A DNA stretch of 64,000 bases from Curtobacterium caseinilyticum (GTDB lineage: Bacteria; Actinomycetota; Actinomycetes; Actinomycetales; Microbacteriaceae): positions 124,001-188,000 of the forward strand of contig NZ_JAUCMN010000002.1 of the NCBI RefSeq assembly GCF_030363035.1. Reading direction: 5' to 3'. A program made the position numbers and the translations under genes. Under the pieces are notes generated by a model that saw only the letters and a list, made by a program, of their open reading frames with translations, was not told the DNA's origin and ran no database searches. This document shows positions 17,177-26,667 of the stretch, in pieces. Each line of letters begins with the position of its first letter. Positions within the stretch are counted from its first letter, which is position 1.

Positions 17177-17829
17177 GTGAGCCCATCAACACCAGCTGCT
17201 TTCGGTGCGCCCAGCCGGCTCCTCAGCTCCCCGGCCGCTACCGTCCAGCCACGAACTCGCCACGCGTGCCTAGGCCGCGCACACGCACTCGACGCGGCAA
17301 TCCTTCGCCATCACAGCGGCAGAAACTGTCCCCGTAAATTAAGGGTGTACGCCAATTGGGGCGACGAGCCAGCGTGGCGCCAGCTGAGCCTCACCTTTCA
17401 CGACTCTACACCGCTCTACATTGGCAAAGCCAAACGCACTCTCCGCGGACGAGAGATTAACATTCACTTCGATGCAGGCAGCGGCACGGCCTCAAAGACG
17501 GGCTCCTCCACCGTCCGACGATCGTTCGCCGCACTGTTGGCTGCAACACTCGATCTGCGCGGCGTCCCGAGGAACACGCAGCGGCCCAGTCAATTTGCGC
17601 ACTAGGCGCTGGACCCGCACGATGACGCGAAACTCACCGCCTGGATGCACGAGCACCTGACCCTGTCCGTGTGGCCCTACCCACCGGACGCAACAGCACG
17701 GCTCACGGACGTCAAAACTGTGCTCATCCATAAGAGGGATCCCCCATCAACATCGACAAAGCGCCAACCAGCCGAGCAGCCCGCTCCATGCTCGCGGCGC
17801 AAGCTGCCCGATGGCAGCGCCACGAGTAA
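17177..17829 (+). pseudogene. Broken GIY-YIG nuclease-like gene
   Basis: The open frame from 17177 carries a GIY-YIG-type segment (WGDEPAWRQL, PLYIGKAKRTLRGRE, SSTVRRSFAALLA, LRGVPRNTQRPS) and then hits TAG at 17603-17605. The same frame continues directly after the stop with matching sequence (ALDPHDDAKLTAWMHEHLTLSV, ARLTDVKTVLIHKRDPP). Near 17745 the homologous tail switches frame (INIDKAPTSRAARSML to a TAA at 17829). One nonsense codon and one frameshift therefore inactivate it. The true start upstream of about 17340 is uncertain. In related actinobacterial proteins these parts form one 200-aa GIY-YIG protein; that comparison is from memory. Confidence 0.7.
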
Positions 17830-17978
17830 CTGCTCCTTATGCGCCTCACGACCGCGCGCGAGTCGCGACCCGGCTGGTCCGTCACAGGCGACGATGTGCG
17901 ACCGGGTGCGTCCGCGGTCGACGTTAGGCTGCCCACATCCGATCAGGTGCTCTGCACCTTCCCGGCTGGAGGGCAACG

Positions 17979-20900
17979 ATGACGCAGGCAACAGATCTTC
18001 TCGCGCAGCGCGGCGTCAATCTGCTTGCGCAAGCGGTCATGAAGCGCGGATGGATCTTCCGAGAGACAAGCGCAATCGACCAGGGCATCGACGGGCAGAT
18101 CGAGATCGGCACCGACGGCATCGGCGAAGGGCAGCTCATCGCCGTGCAAGTGAAGACGGGACCGTCCTACTTCAGTGAACCAACCGCTAGTGGATGGCGG
18201 TATCGGCCCTCACAACGTCACGCCACCTATTGGACGCAGGGAACCCTGCCGGTGATCCTGGTGCTCGTTGACCTCGATCGGGATGAAGCATTCTGGCAAG
18301 AAGTCACTCCCGCCGCGTTGCGCGGCACCGGGAAGGGCGTCGCGATCGACGTCCCCGAGACACACTCCGTCCGACACGAGTCAACCTGGAATCGTCTCGA
18401 GGAACTCGCGCGCTGGAGCGCCGAGTACAGAACCTTCACTGACGACCTCACGAAGCTTCCGCCGGTTGCCGCTCACCGTCTCCGCGACGCGGAGCAATAC
18501 GATCGGCGCAGTGCAGAACGACTCACCAGGCTGCTGTCCACAGCCGACAACCCGGCAGCAATCTGCCGGTCCCTCGCCGATCAGCCGCCACATTGGCTCA
18601 CCGCTCACGCCGCCCCACTGTGGGCAGCGATCGCCGGCTACGCAGAAGAGCACGGCCTGTGGGATGACGCTCGTCGCACGCTCGAACGGATCGGGACGGG
18701 CAGCGATCGCGACGCCGCGGACCGCGCCAATATCCGGCTAGCAACCCTCGAGATGGACAACAGTCCAAAGCAAGTAGTCCGCATCCTCGACCGTCTCAGC
18801 GCCGCCGCCGCCGATGGGGTGTGGGCTCGGATTCTCCGCCTCTGGGCTGAGGAACCTGAACACGGGGAGCGAGCCTTCGACGCCGTTGATCTCACCACTC
18901 CCGAGGCGCTGGAGAACATTCATATCCTCGCGATGCGCGCAGAATTCGCCTACCGCGCCGGCAATGTCAACGACGCAGTGCGATACGCGAACGACGCGCT
19001 CCGCCGAGCACCGTTCAGCAGCCCCACGATGCGGATGCTGGCACAATTTCTCCTTGCCCGGTCCCGAACAGTGCACGCCGAACGCACCGACGTAGCGCAG
19101 GCAATCGACGCGTTGCAGGCAGCGGTCGATCAACGGCGGTCCTGGCATGGCAGCACCGCCGGCTACCTCGACCTCCTCGCGCGCCTGTACGGGCTGAACG
19201 GACGCAACGACGCGGTCCTCCGTCTGTGCTGCCTTCCCCCGGTCGGACAAGCGCACCCTGAAGAAGCAATCCGGCCAGAGGTCGCGCAGATGGCCATGGC
19301 GGCGGCGACCAACCTGGGCCGGTGTGATCTTCGGCCAGCGATCATCGGCGCAGTCGGCGATCGTGACGCCGCTCGACGTATCGAACTCACGTTCGAGCCT
19401 GCCCCACACGGAAGCGATCAGTACGTGGCGTACTGGGTGGAACAGCTCGACGCTGCTGTCCGCGGCGGTGAAATCGCTCAGGCGTTCGACATTGTTCAAG
19501 AGCTGGCCTGGGCCGGACAAAATCACACCCTCGCGTTGCAACCATTCGTCGACGCGGGCCAGATAGAGGCCACCCTCGTCGAGATTGTGGGCGCTGACGC
19601 CGACGCGGTAGCAGGGAAGCCCGGCGGTCGAGCGCACCTCCGAAGACTCGCCCGTGAGCGACTGGAAGCAGCCTCCAACCTCGTGATCCTCCACCAGCGC
19701 GAAGGCAAGCTGGCTGAGCTGTGTTCGGTGGCACGAGCCGCGGCGGTGCGGTTCGACACAGTCGAGCTGGTCGACCTCGAAGTGAAAGCGCTTCTCCACC
19801 TCGGCCGTATCGATGACGCCGCGACCGTGGCTTCGGGCGCGTTGCAGACCGGACGGGTCGTTCCCGAGGTACGTCCGACGTTGCACCGCGCGCTCGCCCA
19901 ACGCGCTGCCGCCAAGGGACAGTGGGGCGCCGCCGAAGCTCACTATCTCGATTCGCGAGCTGAACAGCCGGTCCTCGCGGTCGAGGACGCTTGGAATCTC
20001 GTCCTCGTCCGGCTGCGCCTTTACCGATACGACCGAGCAGCCGAACTCATCGATGAAGAACGCCTTGAGCCCGCCACGGACTACCAGGCTGAACTCTGGC
20101 TGTCCGCACGTATGGCATCCGAGTGGCAACTCGCGGACGCGCGCACCGCAATCCGTGCCGCCGAAGCGCATTCCGACCAGCAGATCGCGGCGACGCTCAC
20201 GTCTAATGTGGTCACTCGAGTCGACCTCAGCGACGCAGGTTGGGACGAAGTCGAACCTGGCGCAGCTTCCTCGTGGCGAGACCGTTTCGTAGCGCTGGTC
20301 ACGCAGCATGCAACGTCAACGGAAGGAGCACCGCTTCGCCCGGTCCCGAACCTGTCGGAAGAACTTGCTGCGGCCACGGATCAAGCGCAGCAAGATCAGG
20401 AACGTCGGCGCCGCGTGCAACGGACGCTCCGACGCGGAGCCCCCATCGGGTTCGTCGCGGACGCCGAACGCGAGCCCTACAGCGCCTACTACGACCGAAC
20501 ATCACTACCGGGGTACCCGGTCGGTGCCGGCGACGACGACACCCACCAAACCGAAGTCACCGTTGCACGCGATGCGCTCGACGAAGCCGTCGTCGTCGAC
20601 GCCTCAGCGCTGATCATCGGCCACCGACTTGAGCGGTGGGCAGAACTGCGCAGCTTGTTCTCGTCGGCGCTCGTAACCCCGTCCGTAGTCCACGATCTGT
20701 TCGCTTCCGCCAACAACCGCCGGCTCGACGCTCATAATGATGGTGTCCTTGCGTACGACCACCGAATCGGCGGAATGATCTGGATCGACAATACGGAGGC
20801 GCAGCGGGTCAAGTGCCGTTCTGATGCGAGTCTCTACGCCGGAATCGTGAACGCGCTCGACATCGACTCTCGAGAACTCACCGCCACCCTCAAGCTCCCC

Positions 20901-21608
20901 ACCGACGACCCTGCCCCCTGGTCGGATGCGCTGCTGCTCGCTGCTCAGCGCGATGCGCCGCTGTGGTCTGATGACGCCGGTCAACGGGCCATAGCGCGCC
21001 AACTCGGCATCGCCGCATTCGGTACTGACGCCGTTCTCGAAGCCGCAGCCGAAGCACAACCCCACCCAACCACGACCGATCACTACAAACTGGACCGCGA
21101 CAACCGCCTCTCTCTGATCAGCCTCGGCGCCACCGGCATCGCCCTCAGCCGGGAGGAGTTCAACGAGCTTGGCGAGGCCGAAGCCTGGTCCGGTACGACT
21201 GCGGCACCACAGATGTCTCGCCCAGCATGGTGGCTCGCCACCAAGAGACCATTCCAGTGGCTTCAACACGCTCTCACCGGCGCAGCTGCTCACCAGGAAC
21301 CCGAAGCTCTCGCGCGGTGGGAGTTGTGCGCCAGCGAAGGACTCGCGACCGTCACCATCGGAGGAAACACCTCACCCATCGTCCACATCGCTGTGGTCCT
21401 TGTCATGAGTTGGACGGCGAACCCGGACCCGCAGCGGCTGGAAGGAATGCTGCAACGTGCTCGAGCGGTGGCGTGGATCTACGGAGGTGGTGACCCGGCG
21501 AAGAAGGTTCTGACGGCCGCAACACTCCTCGGTGGCGCCTCGCTATCCACGGACTACCTTCCGCACGCCACGACTCTCTTCAGCGCCATCACCGCCGCGA
21601 AACTCTGA
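17979..21608 (+). CDS. DUF4365-like nuclease / helical-repeat / PIN-like fusion protein
   Basis: 1209 aa in one frame with three parts. Residues about 1-150 look like a DUF4365 (PD-(D/E)xK-type) domain: DQGIDGQIEIG with D38, then LIAVQVKTG with Q57-K59, and HATYWTQGTLPVILVLVD. Residues about 180-800 are a long alpha-helical repeat region of TPR type (for example DDARRTLERIG, NVNDAVRYANDALRRAP, GQWGAAEAHYLDSRA). From about residue 868 a PIN-like domain begins (AVVVDASALIIGHRL) and ends LWSDDAGQRAIARQLGIAAFG. A further C-terminal domain of about 190 residues follows. A nuclease plus sensor repeats plus second nuclease suggests a self-contained defence effector. It is monocistronic, ATG 17979. 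Confidence 0.7.
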   Translation: MTQATDLLAQRGVNLLAQAVMKRGWIFRETSAIDQGIDGQIEIGTDGIGEGQLIAVQVKTGPSYFSEPTASGWRYRPSQRHATYWTQGTLPVILVLVDLDRDEAFWQEVTPAALRGTGKGVAIDVPETHSVRHESTWNRLEELARWSAEYRTFTDDLTKLPPVAAHRLRDAEQYDRRSAERLTRLLSTADNPAAICRSLADQPPHWLTAHAAPLWAAIAGYAEEHGLWDDARRTLERIGTGSDRDAADRANIRLATLEMDNSPKQVVRILDRLSAAAADGVWARILRLWAEEPEHGERAFDAVDLTTPEALENIHILAMRAEFAYRAGNVNDAVRYANDALRRAPFSSPTMRMLAQFLLARSRTVHAERTDVAQAIDALQAAVDQRRSWHGSTAGYLDLLARLYGLNGRNDAVLRLCCLPPVGQAHPEEAIRPEVAQMAMAAATNLGRCDLRPAIIGAVGDRDAARRIELTFEPAPHGSDQYVAYWVEQLDAAVRGGEIAQAFDIVQELAWAGQNHTLALQPFVDAGQIEATLVEIVGADADAVAGKPGGRAHLRRLARERLEAASNLVILHQREGKLAELCSVARAAAVRFDTVELVDLEVKALLHLGRIDDAATVASGALQTGRVVPEVRPTLHRALAQRAAAKGQWGAAEAHYLDSRAEQPVLAVEDAWNLVLVRLRLYRYDRAAELIDEERLEPATDYQAELWLSARMASEWQLADARTAIRAAEAHSDQQIAATLTSNVVTRVDLSDAGWDEVEPGAASSWRDRFVALVTQHATSTEGAPLRPVPNLSEELAAATDQAQQDQERRRRVQRTLRRGAPIGFVADAEREPYSAYYDRTSLPGYPVGAGDDDTHQTEVTVARDALDEAVVVDASALIIGHRLERWAELRSLFSSALVTPSVVHDLFASANNRRLDAHNDGVLAYDHRIGGMIWIDNTEAQRVKCRSDASLYAGIVNALDIDSRELTATLKLPTDDPAPWSDALLLAAQRDAPLWSDDAGQRAIARQLGIAAFGTDAVLEAAAEAQPHPTTTDHYKLDRDNRLSLISLGATGIALSREEFNELGEAEAWSGTTAAPQMSRPAWWLATKRPFQWLQHALTGAAAHQEPEALARWELCASEGLATVTIGGNTSPIVHIAVVLVMSWTANPDPQRLEGMLQRARAVAWIYGGGDPAKKVLTAATLLGGASLSTDYLPHATTLFSAITAAKL

Positions 21609-22164
21609 CATCGTCAGCACTTCGAGGACTGCGTTCTGTCGCTCGTAGGGGGGATCAAACTGCCGTGGGTACTCGTCAAGGATTGTGGTGGGCGCTGCGG
21701 CGTGTGCAGCAGCGCTCATACGGAACATCCCATTATTCAGCGCAATGCGCGCGTGGGCGGCATCGCAGACGCGCGAAGGAGGCCACATCCCGCTCGTCGG
21801 ATTAGCGTGCCCGCTTGATTGCTACACGAAGAGGCGGGTAAGCGCCTGCAGATTTTCCCAGATGGAGGGTTCTCACCCAGCAGGCGGTCACAGCGCTGCC
21901 GGTGCTGCAGGCGACTGTGCCGGCCGGCGGCCACAACGGCCTGCGGTCGATTGATATGTCGTTCACCTACGTCTGAGAATCATCGAAGAAACATAGACCA
22001 GGCAATTTTTCTTGTACCGCCCAAAGATTCGAGGGGGACTCTGGACCAGTACGGGCCACTCCACCGCCGGTGTACCGGCCGTCGGGTAACGGACGTGAGG
22101 TGAACTTGACACGCGCGGCGCGATCAGGGTTTTCCCCGGGACACTAGGAGATGACAGGGGTTCG
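21609..22164. other. 556-nt gene-free stretch
   Basis: No convincing gene; open frames here (21685-21954 plus, 21737-21934 minus) have poor codon use. It may hold decayed sequence. It includes the likely upstream region of the three-gene operon: TTGACA at 22106-22111 and the Shine-Dalgarno-like AGGGG just before ATG 22165. Confidence 0.45.
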
Positions 22165-22623
22165 ATGCAGTATATGTTCGTGGTCAGTCAGGCAGTGCTT
22201 CAGCGCGAGGGGGACACCGCTGCTGTTCGCCTGCCGAGGGGCACGGGAGAGCACCCGGGGAGCGCGGAGAGCTTTCACCTTGGGTCCCAGGACCTGATCC
22301 GCCTCGCTGGATTCGCTCAGGAAAACGGCTTCCAAGTGTCGCAGTTCTTCGTCGCGGACCCGTACCTTTCTCCGCTCGATAGCGAGGAAGAGCGGTTTAT
22401 CTCGGAGCGCATGATCCAGCTGCTCAACACCTATGGAGCACGCGAATTACGTAGTGCCATGGAAGATGAGTTCGACGGTTTTTACGTCGTCGGCGTGGCC
22501 CTGATTTCCAAGCGTTCTGGCATGCGCATAACGGTTCGTCGACGCGGTTTTGTCGACACATCAATCGTCGAAGAAGCGGAGAGCTTGCTTACTTCGGCGT
22601 GGAAAGAGCGAAGTCTGAGGTGA
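22165..22623 (+). CDS. Unrecognised protein, gene 1 of AT-richer operon
   Basis: 152 aa, no family recognised. It reads MQYMFVVSQAVLQREGD, then SFHLGSQDLIRLAGFAQENGFQVSQFFVADPYLSPLD, an acidic helix, and a beta-rich end (FDGFYVVGVALISKRSGMRITVRRRGFVD). It is probably a small cytoplasmic alpha/beta protein. Codon use is AT-richer than almost everywhere else in the window, which points to recent acquisition together with the next two genes. Its TGA stop overlaps the next GTG start. ATG 22165 is preceded by AGGGG. Confidence 0.65.
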   Translation: MQYMFVVSQAVLQREGDTAAVRLPRGTGEHPGSAESFHLGSQDLIRLAGFAQENGFQVSQFFVADPYLSPLDSEEERFISERMIQLLNTYGARELRSAMEDEFDGFYVVGVALISKRSGMRITVRRRGFVDTSIVEEAESLLTSAWKERSLR

Positions 22624-23294
22624 AAACCAGATGGGGGGTCATCGCTTCTGAATCAGCGAAAGTCGCGGTCTTAGTTTGGGTTGTTTCTTTTCTGGACCCG
22701 TTTGTAGAGCAGGTTCTACCGAAGCTCGGGCTGGGATTTCGATATCTGCTTAGCGCGCTTGTAAGTGCCTTCGTGTTGGAGGTCGTGCTCCAATTAGTTT
22801 TCGGCTGGCCGAAACTCACAATAAGGTGGGTTGAACAAGGTGAGCCCGTAGTTCCCAGGCGTGAACTGATCGCTCGGATGACCTTGCGTAAGAAGGTTAC
22901 CGGGGTGATGCGTCTGAATGTCACTGCCTCCAGCGATGGATGGTTGGGGCACTTTCTGCTCCGCCTGCTCGTCGGTGGGGAATCTGTTTTGCGTGTTGAG
23001 CTGAACGAGTCGTCATTGCGTCCGTTTGTCGACGGTAGCTCTGAGCAAAATGAGGCTGACACTGTGGTCCCCAATGATGGAACTCACGGATTCGATGTTG
23101 ACCTCGGCTCCGTCCCGAGGCGCGCCGGCGAGTGGCATTGGGCGCGCGTTCGCTGGGAAGCAGACGCAATACCGGATGACGTGCCGTTCAACATATATCT
23201 AAGCCTGCATCATGAGTCCCGAGTACGACGGCTGCTGATGATGTTTGTTATCAAATCGTCCAACGTCCGCCTTTTACGCGTCATTAGGAAATAG
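22620..23294 (+). CDS. Unrecognised membrane protein, gene 2 of AT-richer operon
   Basis: 224 aa from GTG 22620 (overlapping the previous stop as GTGA); an upstream GTG at 22599 is possible. Two transmembrane helices near the N-terminus (VAVLVWVVSFLDPFVEQVL and RYLLSALVSAFVLEVVLQLVFGW) are followed by a soluble beta-rich domain of about 150 residues (VTGVMRLNVTASSDGWLGHF, GEWHWARVRWEADAIPDDVPFNIYLSL) and a short hydrophobic C-terminus. No known family. The arrangement is that of a membrane-anchored effector or sensor, which together with two soluble partners is a common layout in phage-defence operons. That role is inference only. Confidence 0.6.
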   Translation: MKTRWGVIASESAKVAVLVWVVSFLDPFVEQVLPKLGLGFRYLLSALVSAFVLEVVLQLVFGWPKLTIRWVEQGEPVVPRRELIARMTLRKKVTGVMRLNVTASSDGWLGHFLLRLLVGGESVLRVELNESSLRPFVDGSSEQNEADTVVPNDGTHGFDVDLGSVPRRAGEWHWARVRWEADAIPDDVPFNIYLSLHHESRVRRLLMMFVIKSSNVRLLRVIRK

Positions 23295-23296
23295 GT

Positions 23297-24310
23297 ATGC
23301 CGACCATTAGTGCATCGTCGGTTAAGGTGCAGCCCGTCATGAGTTCATCAAAGATGAGTCTGTCTGAGATTCGTCAAGAGATGATGGTCCGCCGCCCGGA
23401 CTTGAGCGCACACGCTGGGGGATGGGCAAGCAACGACGACGCGCAGTCGAATATTGGTCTACCTAACGTAGCCCCGCCGGTGTCGGATCCCGAGATTGTG
23501 CAGTCGAACGGCGTTGTGCCCGAAACTCTTCGCGCGCGTTTCTATTATTGGAAACCAGCACCGGCCGGACTGCAACAGCAGCAGTCAAATCTTAGCCAGC
23601 ATCTCGTCCGGCGTCTCGATGCCATTGATGTGATCCTTCACAAGCCGGACGCCGATCATGTAAGCATACTTGTCACGTCTCGGAGCGCGGTATTGACGCA
23701 CCGGAAAGATGGCGCAGTGGTATCGCTGCAGAAAATCTTTCAGACCAAGGACTCAGCAGTGAAAGTCGATTGGCGTTCGTCCGCATTCGAGCTGTCTAGT
23801 GCTGATGTTTTTCTCTGGCTGGCCGTCCGAGTTCGTGATAATGCGCAAATTGCTCCCGAACTGAGGTTGGATTCGGTGCTTGGTATCAGTGGCACGGATT
23901 CCTTTGACCGGGTTGCCGATCTGCGGTCAGGGGTCGATTTCACCCGCCCAAATTTCTTGACGGCGGTCGCCGAATCGGACACGCTGGGACCTATCGAACT
24001 GTCGTTTGTACACACCTACGGCTCAGAGCAGAGGACTTATTCACTGAAGCTCTGGCTCGATGGTGGATTCTCGATTTATGACAGTGGTCTCCACTTTGGC
24101 GCAGTGCTCGACCTTCGAGACAAGATGATTTTAGCGACAACAGAGTTGGCGTTCCGCCTGATTCCTCGTATGAATGAGCTGTTTAAGCAATACCAAGCCT
24201 GGCCTCAGAAGAAGTTTGATGTTATTGAGGCCGCTATGGAGGAACTCGAGGATCGCTATAAGGGCTTGCGCGCCGCCCTGAATAGCAGGAAGCCGAAGTC
24301 GCGACCCTAG
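23297..24310 (+). CDS. Unrecognised protein, gene 3 of AT-richer operon
   Basis: 337 aa, starting 2 nt after the previous stop with AGGAAAT as Shine-Dalgarno. An internal ATG at 23339 is an alternative start. The N-terminal 60 residues look flexible. The centre is beta-rich (LDAIDVILHKPDADHVSILVTSR, FLWLAVRVRDNAQI, GPIELSFVHTYGSEQRTYSLKLWLDGGFSIYDSG), and the C-terminal 60 residues form a long charged helix (ELFKQYQAWPQKKFDVIEAAMEELEDRYKGL). No family or catalytic motif recognised. It shares the low GC of the two genes before it, so the three were probably acquired together. Confidence 0.6.
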   Translation: MPTISASSVKVQPVMSSSKMSLSEIRQEMMVRRPDLSAHAGGWASNDDAQSNIGLPNVAPPVSDPEIVQSNGVVPETLRARFYYWKPAPAGLQQQQSNLSQHLVRRLDAIDVILHKPDADHVSILVTSRSAVLTHRKDGAVVSLQKIFQTKDSAVKVDWRSSAFELSSADVFLWLAVRVRDNAQIAPELRLDSVLGISGTDSFDRVADLRSGVDFTRPNFLTAVAESDTLGPIELSFVHTYGSEQRTYSLKLWLDGGFSIYDSGLHFGAVLDLRDKMILATTELAFRLIPRMNELFKQYQAWPQKKFDVIEAAMEELEDRYKGLRAALNSRKPKSRP

Positions 24311-24619
24311 CTGGCTGAAGTAGCGTTCGGTCGCTTTTCCGTTATACGTTCTACGCCACCCGCCACTCCGCCATGCCCGTACCGCTCGCGTGGTTGTTCT
24401 TTCGCCTCACTCGACCATTAGTGCATCACCGATTGCTCCGCGCGAGTGGAGCCCGCGGGGACCTGCGCAAAGAGGAGACCCCGAACAATCTCACTTTCCT
24501 GGTCATGCCCCTCCAGGGGGTTCTGCCCCGGATCGGGAAGAGTGGTCATAACTCAGCGCTCGCTCGCTCCTCAGCGTCGAAGTGCCCAGGGATGGAACAG
24601 CGACTGCACGCCATCCGAC
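24311..24619. other. Gap between convergent genes
   Basis: 309 nt between the end of the AT-richer operon and the end of the minus-strand operon. I see no gene and no strong hairpin. Confidence 0.5.
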
Positions 24620-25729
24620 TCAATAGCGCCGCCACGCTCGAAGCGCGTCGGAGAGCTTCGTCAGGAGGTGCACGACGTCTGCTTCGACCTCTGTGTACCT
24701 TGATGCACCCGAGGTCGTCGCTTCCACAAGGCCGTACGCAGGTTTGCTTGCAGCGAGTCCAGTCATGGACTTCGGAACACCGTAATGCATGGAGCGGTTG
24801 CGCAGGGAGCGCATGTTGAGGACTCGGGTGGCCTGCTCTGATTGCAGGACTGCTCTCACTTGCTGCTGGGCAGTTGAGCCGGCGTCGGCGCCAAAGCGTT
24901 CGAAGATTTGGGTGAGCGCACTCAGTGCGTGCGTGGCCACGACGAAGCGGACGCGGAAAAGGCTTGACCGGTGCGTGGTGGCCGTGGGGGCGAACACCCA
25001 CAGTGCGGCGTTCACCGAGCACTCCACCATCAGTAGGAGGTCCTTCACGGACGTGGATCCGAAGTCGCGATAGGAGGTCGCGTCGAACAGGACGGCTGTC
25101 GTGTCGACGAGGCGAGGCTCAGCAACCGTTGGCAACGTGACCTGACGAATGACGGGATCGCCCATGCCGAAGGCGCGTTGAAGCTCAACCGTGCGCTGCC
25201 CCATCGTCTGCCCCAGGTTGAACGACCGTGAGTCCTCGTCAGTGGCCCACCGGTCGTTGAGGTTAGCGGCCGCCTGATAGGACGCTAATCGGGTGGAGGC
25301 AAGCGCACGCCCGTCGCTTTCCAGCAACGCGAAGTCGTTCAGTGACGAGAACGCCGCCGTGTGCTCGGCGGCAATCGATGCGAACTGGTCGAGCACGGAG
25401 TCCACAGATTTCTTGTCGTCATCGAGGAGCTTCACCGTGTGTCGAGCTGTGGCGATGTCCACGTCCCAACCTGCGGTGACGCGGTCGATGGCTCCAGGGT
25501 CAACGCGCTTCAGCTGGTCCAGTCCTTCATGGAGAACGCGTGCCACCTGCGGGAGGATTGACAACCCGACCGTCGGTTCCCAGTCCGTGCCGACCGCCGA
25601 TGTCACCAACGAGGTCCACCAGGACACATCGTCGCGGAGCATCACCGCGTCCAACTCACGCCGCTGCTCAGCTGTCTCCACCACGGACTTTCGCTTGGCC
25701 TTGGCCGACTTCCCACTCACAGGTTCCAT
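24620..25729 (-). CDS. Unrecognised protein, gene 3 of minus-strand island operon
   Basis: 369 aa, mostly alpha-helical and acidic, no family recognised. It starts MEPVSGKSAKAKRKSVVETAEQRREL and has a mid-region RWATDEDSRSFNLGQTMGQRTVELQRAFG. The C-terminal helical part (SVKDLLLMVECSVNAALW, THALSALTQIFERFGADAG, VLNMRSLRNRSMHYGVP) resembles the four-helix layout of HEPN proteins, with RNRSMHYG recalling an R-x4-6-H motif. That is a tentative reading. It lies 43 nt downstream of the gene at 25773 on the same strand, so it is probably co-transcribed. Confidence 0.55.
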   Translation of the reverse strand: MEPVSGKSAKAKRKSVVETAEQRRELDAVMLRDDVSWWTSLVTSAVGTDWEPTVGLSILPQVARVLHEGLDQLKRVDPGAIDRVTAGWDVDIATARHTVKLLDDDKKSVDSVLDQFASIAAEHTAAFSSLNDFALLESDGRALASTRLASYQAAANLNDRWATDEDSRSFNLGQTMGQRTVELQRAFGMGDPVIRQVTLPTVAEPRLVDTTAVLFDATSYRDFGSTSVKDLLLMVECSVNAALWVFAPTATTHRSSLFRVRFVVATHALSALTQIFERFGADAGSTAQQQVRAVLQSEQATRVLNMRSLRNRSMHYGVPKSMTGLAASKPAYGLVEATTSGASRYTEVEADVVHLLTKLSDALRAWRRY

Positions 25730-25772
25730 CTTGCCGCTTCAGGCGCGTCTGATTGAAGAGGTGACCACCACC

Positions 25773-26591
25773 TCACCCGCGACGGTTCAGCGATCCGCTC
25801 GAGAAGAGCTGGACGAGCGTCACCGAGAGGATCACGGCCGTCTCCGCCTCGCCCTGCGATGGCCTGCGGTATCCGTTCCCACCATGGCGGGACTCCTGCC
25901 CACTCCAAAGCGCTTCAGCCAAGGGGATCGCGACGTCTGTCGCACGACCCGGAAGGTCGATCGACCAATCTTGCTGAGCCTTCATGTCTCGGATGATGGT
26001 GCCGAGCGTCGTCAACGAGTTCTTCGGACTCACCACGGGCGCGGCCGCTTCTTCAACCGCCTTGACGGCCTTCTCGTACGCTTCCTCGGGATCGGGCACC
26101 CGGCCGTACGCAGCCGCCCACGCCTCGCCGAGCAGCCTCCCCGATGAGCTGCGCGAGATAGCCGCGTCGACGGCCACCTGCACGCTCTCCGGCATGCGTC
26201 GAACGAGTCCATCGCTACGGTTTCGCTTGCCGATCGTCCACGCCGATCCAGCCGCTTCAAGAATGCGGTCGAGACTCTGGGCGACCGCGCGGTTGTTTTG
26301 ATGCACGACCCAGTCGGCGACGTCGAGAAGCTCTTCCTCCGGCAGCCGGTTGAAGAAGCCTGGCCAGGATGTGCCGTCGAGACGATCGACGTACGACGGC
26401 CGAAGGCGCGCAACGAGGTCGAACATCATCAGCGATTCGCGCCGAAAGTACCAAGTGTCTGTGACGCTCGATGCCCTCGCGAAGTGCGGCTTCAGGAACT
26501 CCAGGAGAGCGGGTTTCATGTAGGACGGAACACCGTCCACGAGAACCTCGCGCGTGGCGGGATCCTCGCCGCGCGGTATCCACTGCGTCAT
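25773..26591 (-). CDS. Hypothetical protein, possible abortive-infection/HEPN-like
   Basis: 272 aa. The N-terminal half reads as a small domain (VDGVPSYMKPALLEFLKPHF, RRESLMMFDLVARLRPSYV, FFNRLPEEELLDVADWVVHQ). The C-terminal half is helical and contains LTTLGTIIRDMKAQQDWSIDL, an ALWSGQESRHGG segment and EAETAVILSVTLVQLFSSG, the pattern I associate with abortive-infection C-terminal (HEPN-like) domains. No database was checked, so this is a weak call. ATG 26591. It is the middle gene of a minus-strand trio, 76 nt after the DUF5677 gene and 43 nt before the next. Confidence 0.5.
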   Translation of the reverse strand: MTQWIPRGEDPATREVLVDGVPSYMKPALLEFLKPHFARASSVTDTWYFRRESLMMFDLVARLRPSYVDRLDGTSWPGFFNRLPEEELLDVADWVVHQNNRAVAQSLDRILEAAGSAWTIGKRNRSDGLVRRMPESVQVAVDAAISRSSSGRLLGEAWAAAYGRVPDPEEAYEKAVKAVEEAAAPVVSPKNSLTTLGTIIRDMKAQQDWSIDLPGRATDVAIPLAEALWSGQESRHGGNGYRRPSQGEAETAVILSVTLVQLFSSGSLNRRG

Positions 26592-26667
26592 CGCGTATGC
26601 CTCAATAGCCTTCAGTGTTCGGGCGGGACTCGCCGCCGCGCCGCGCCTGGTCGGTCTCGGCTGCAGA

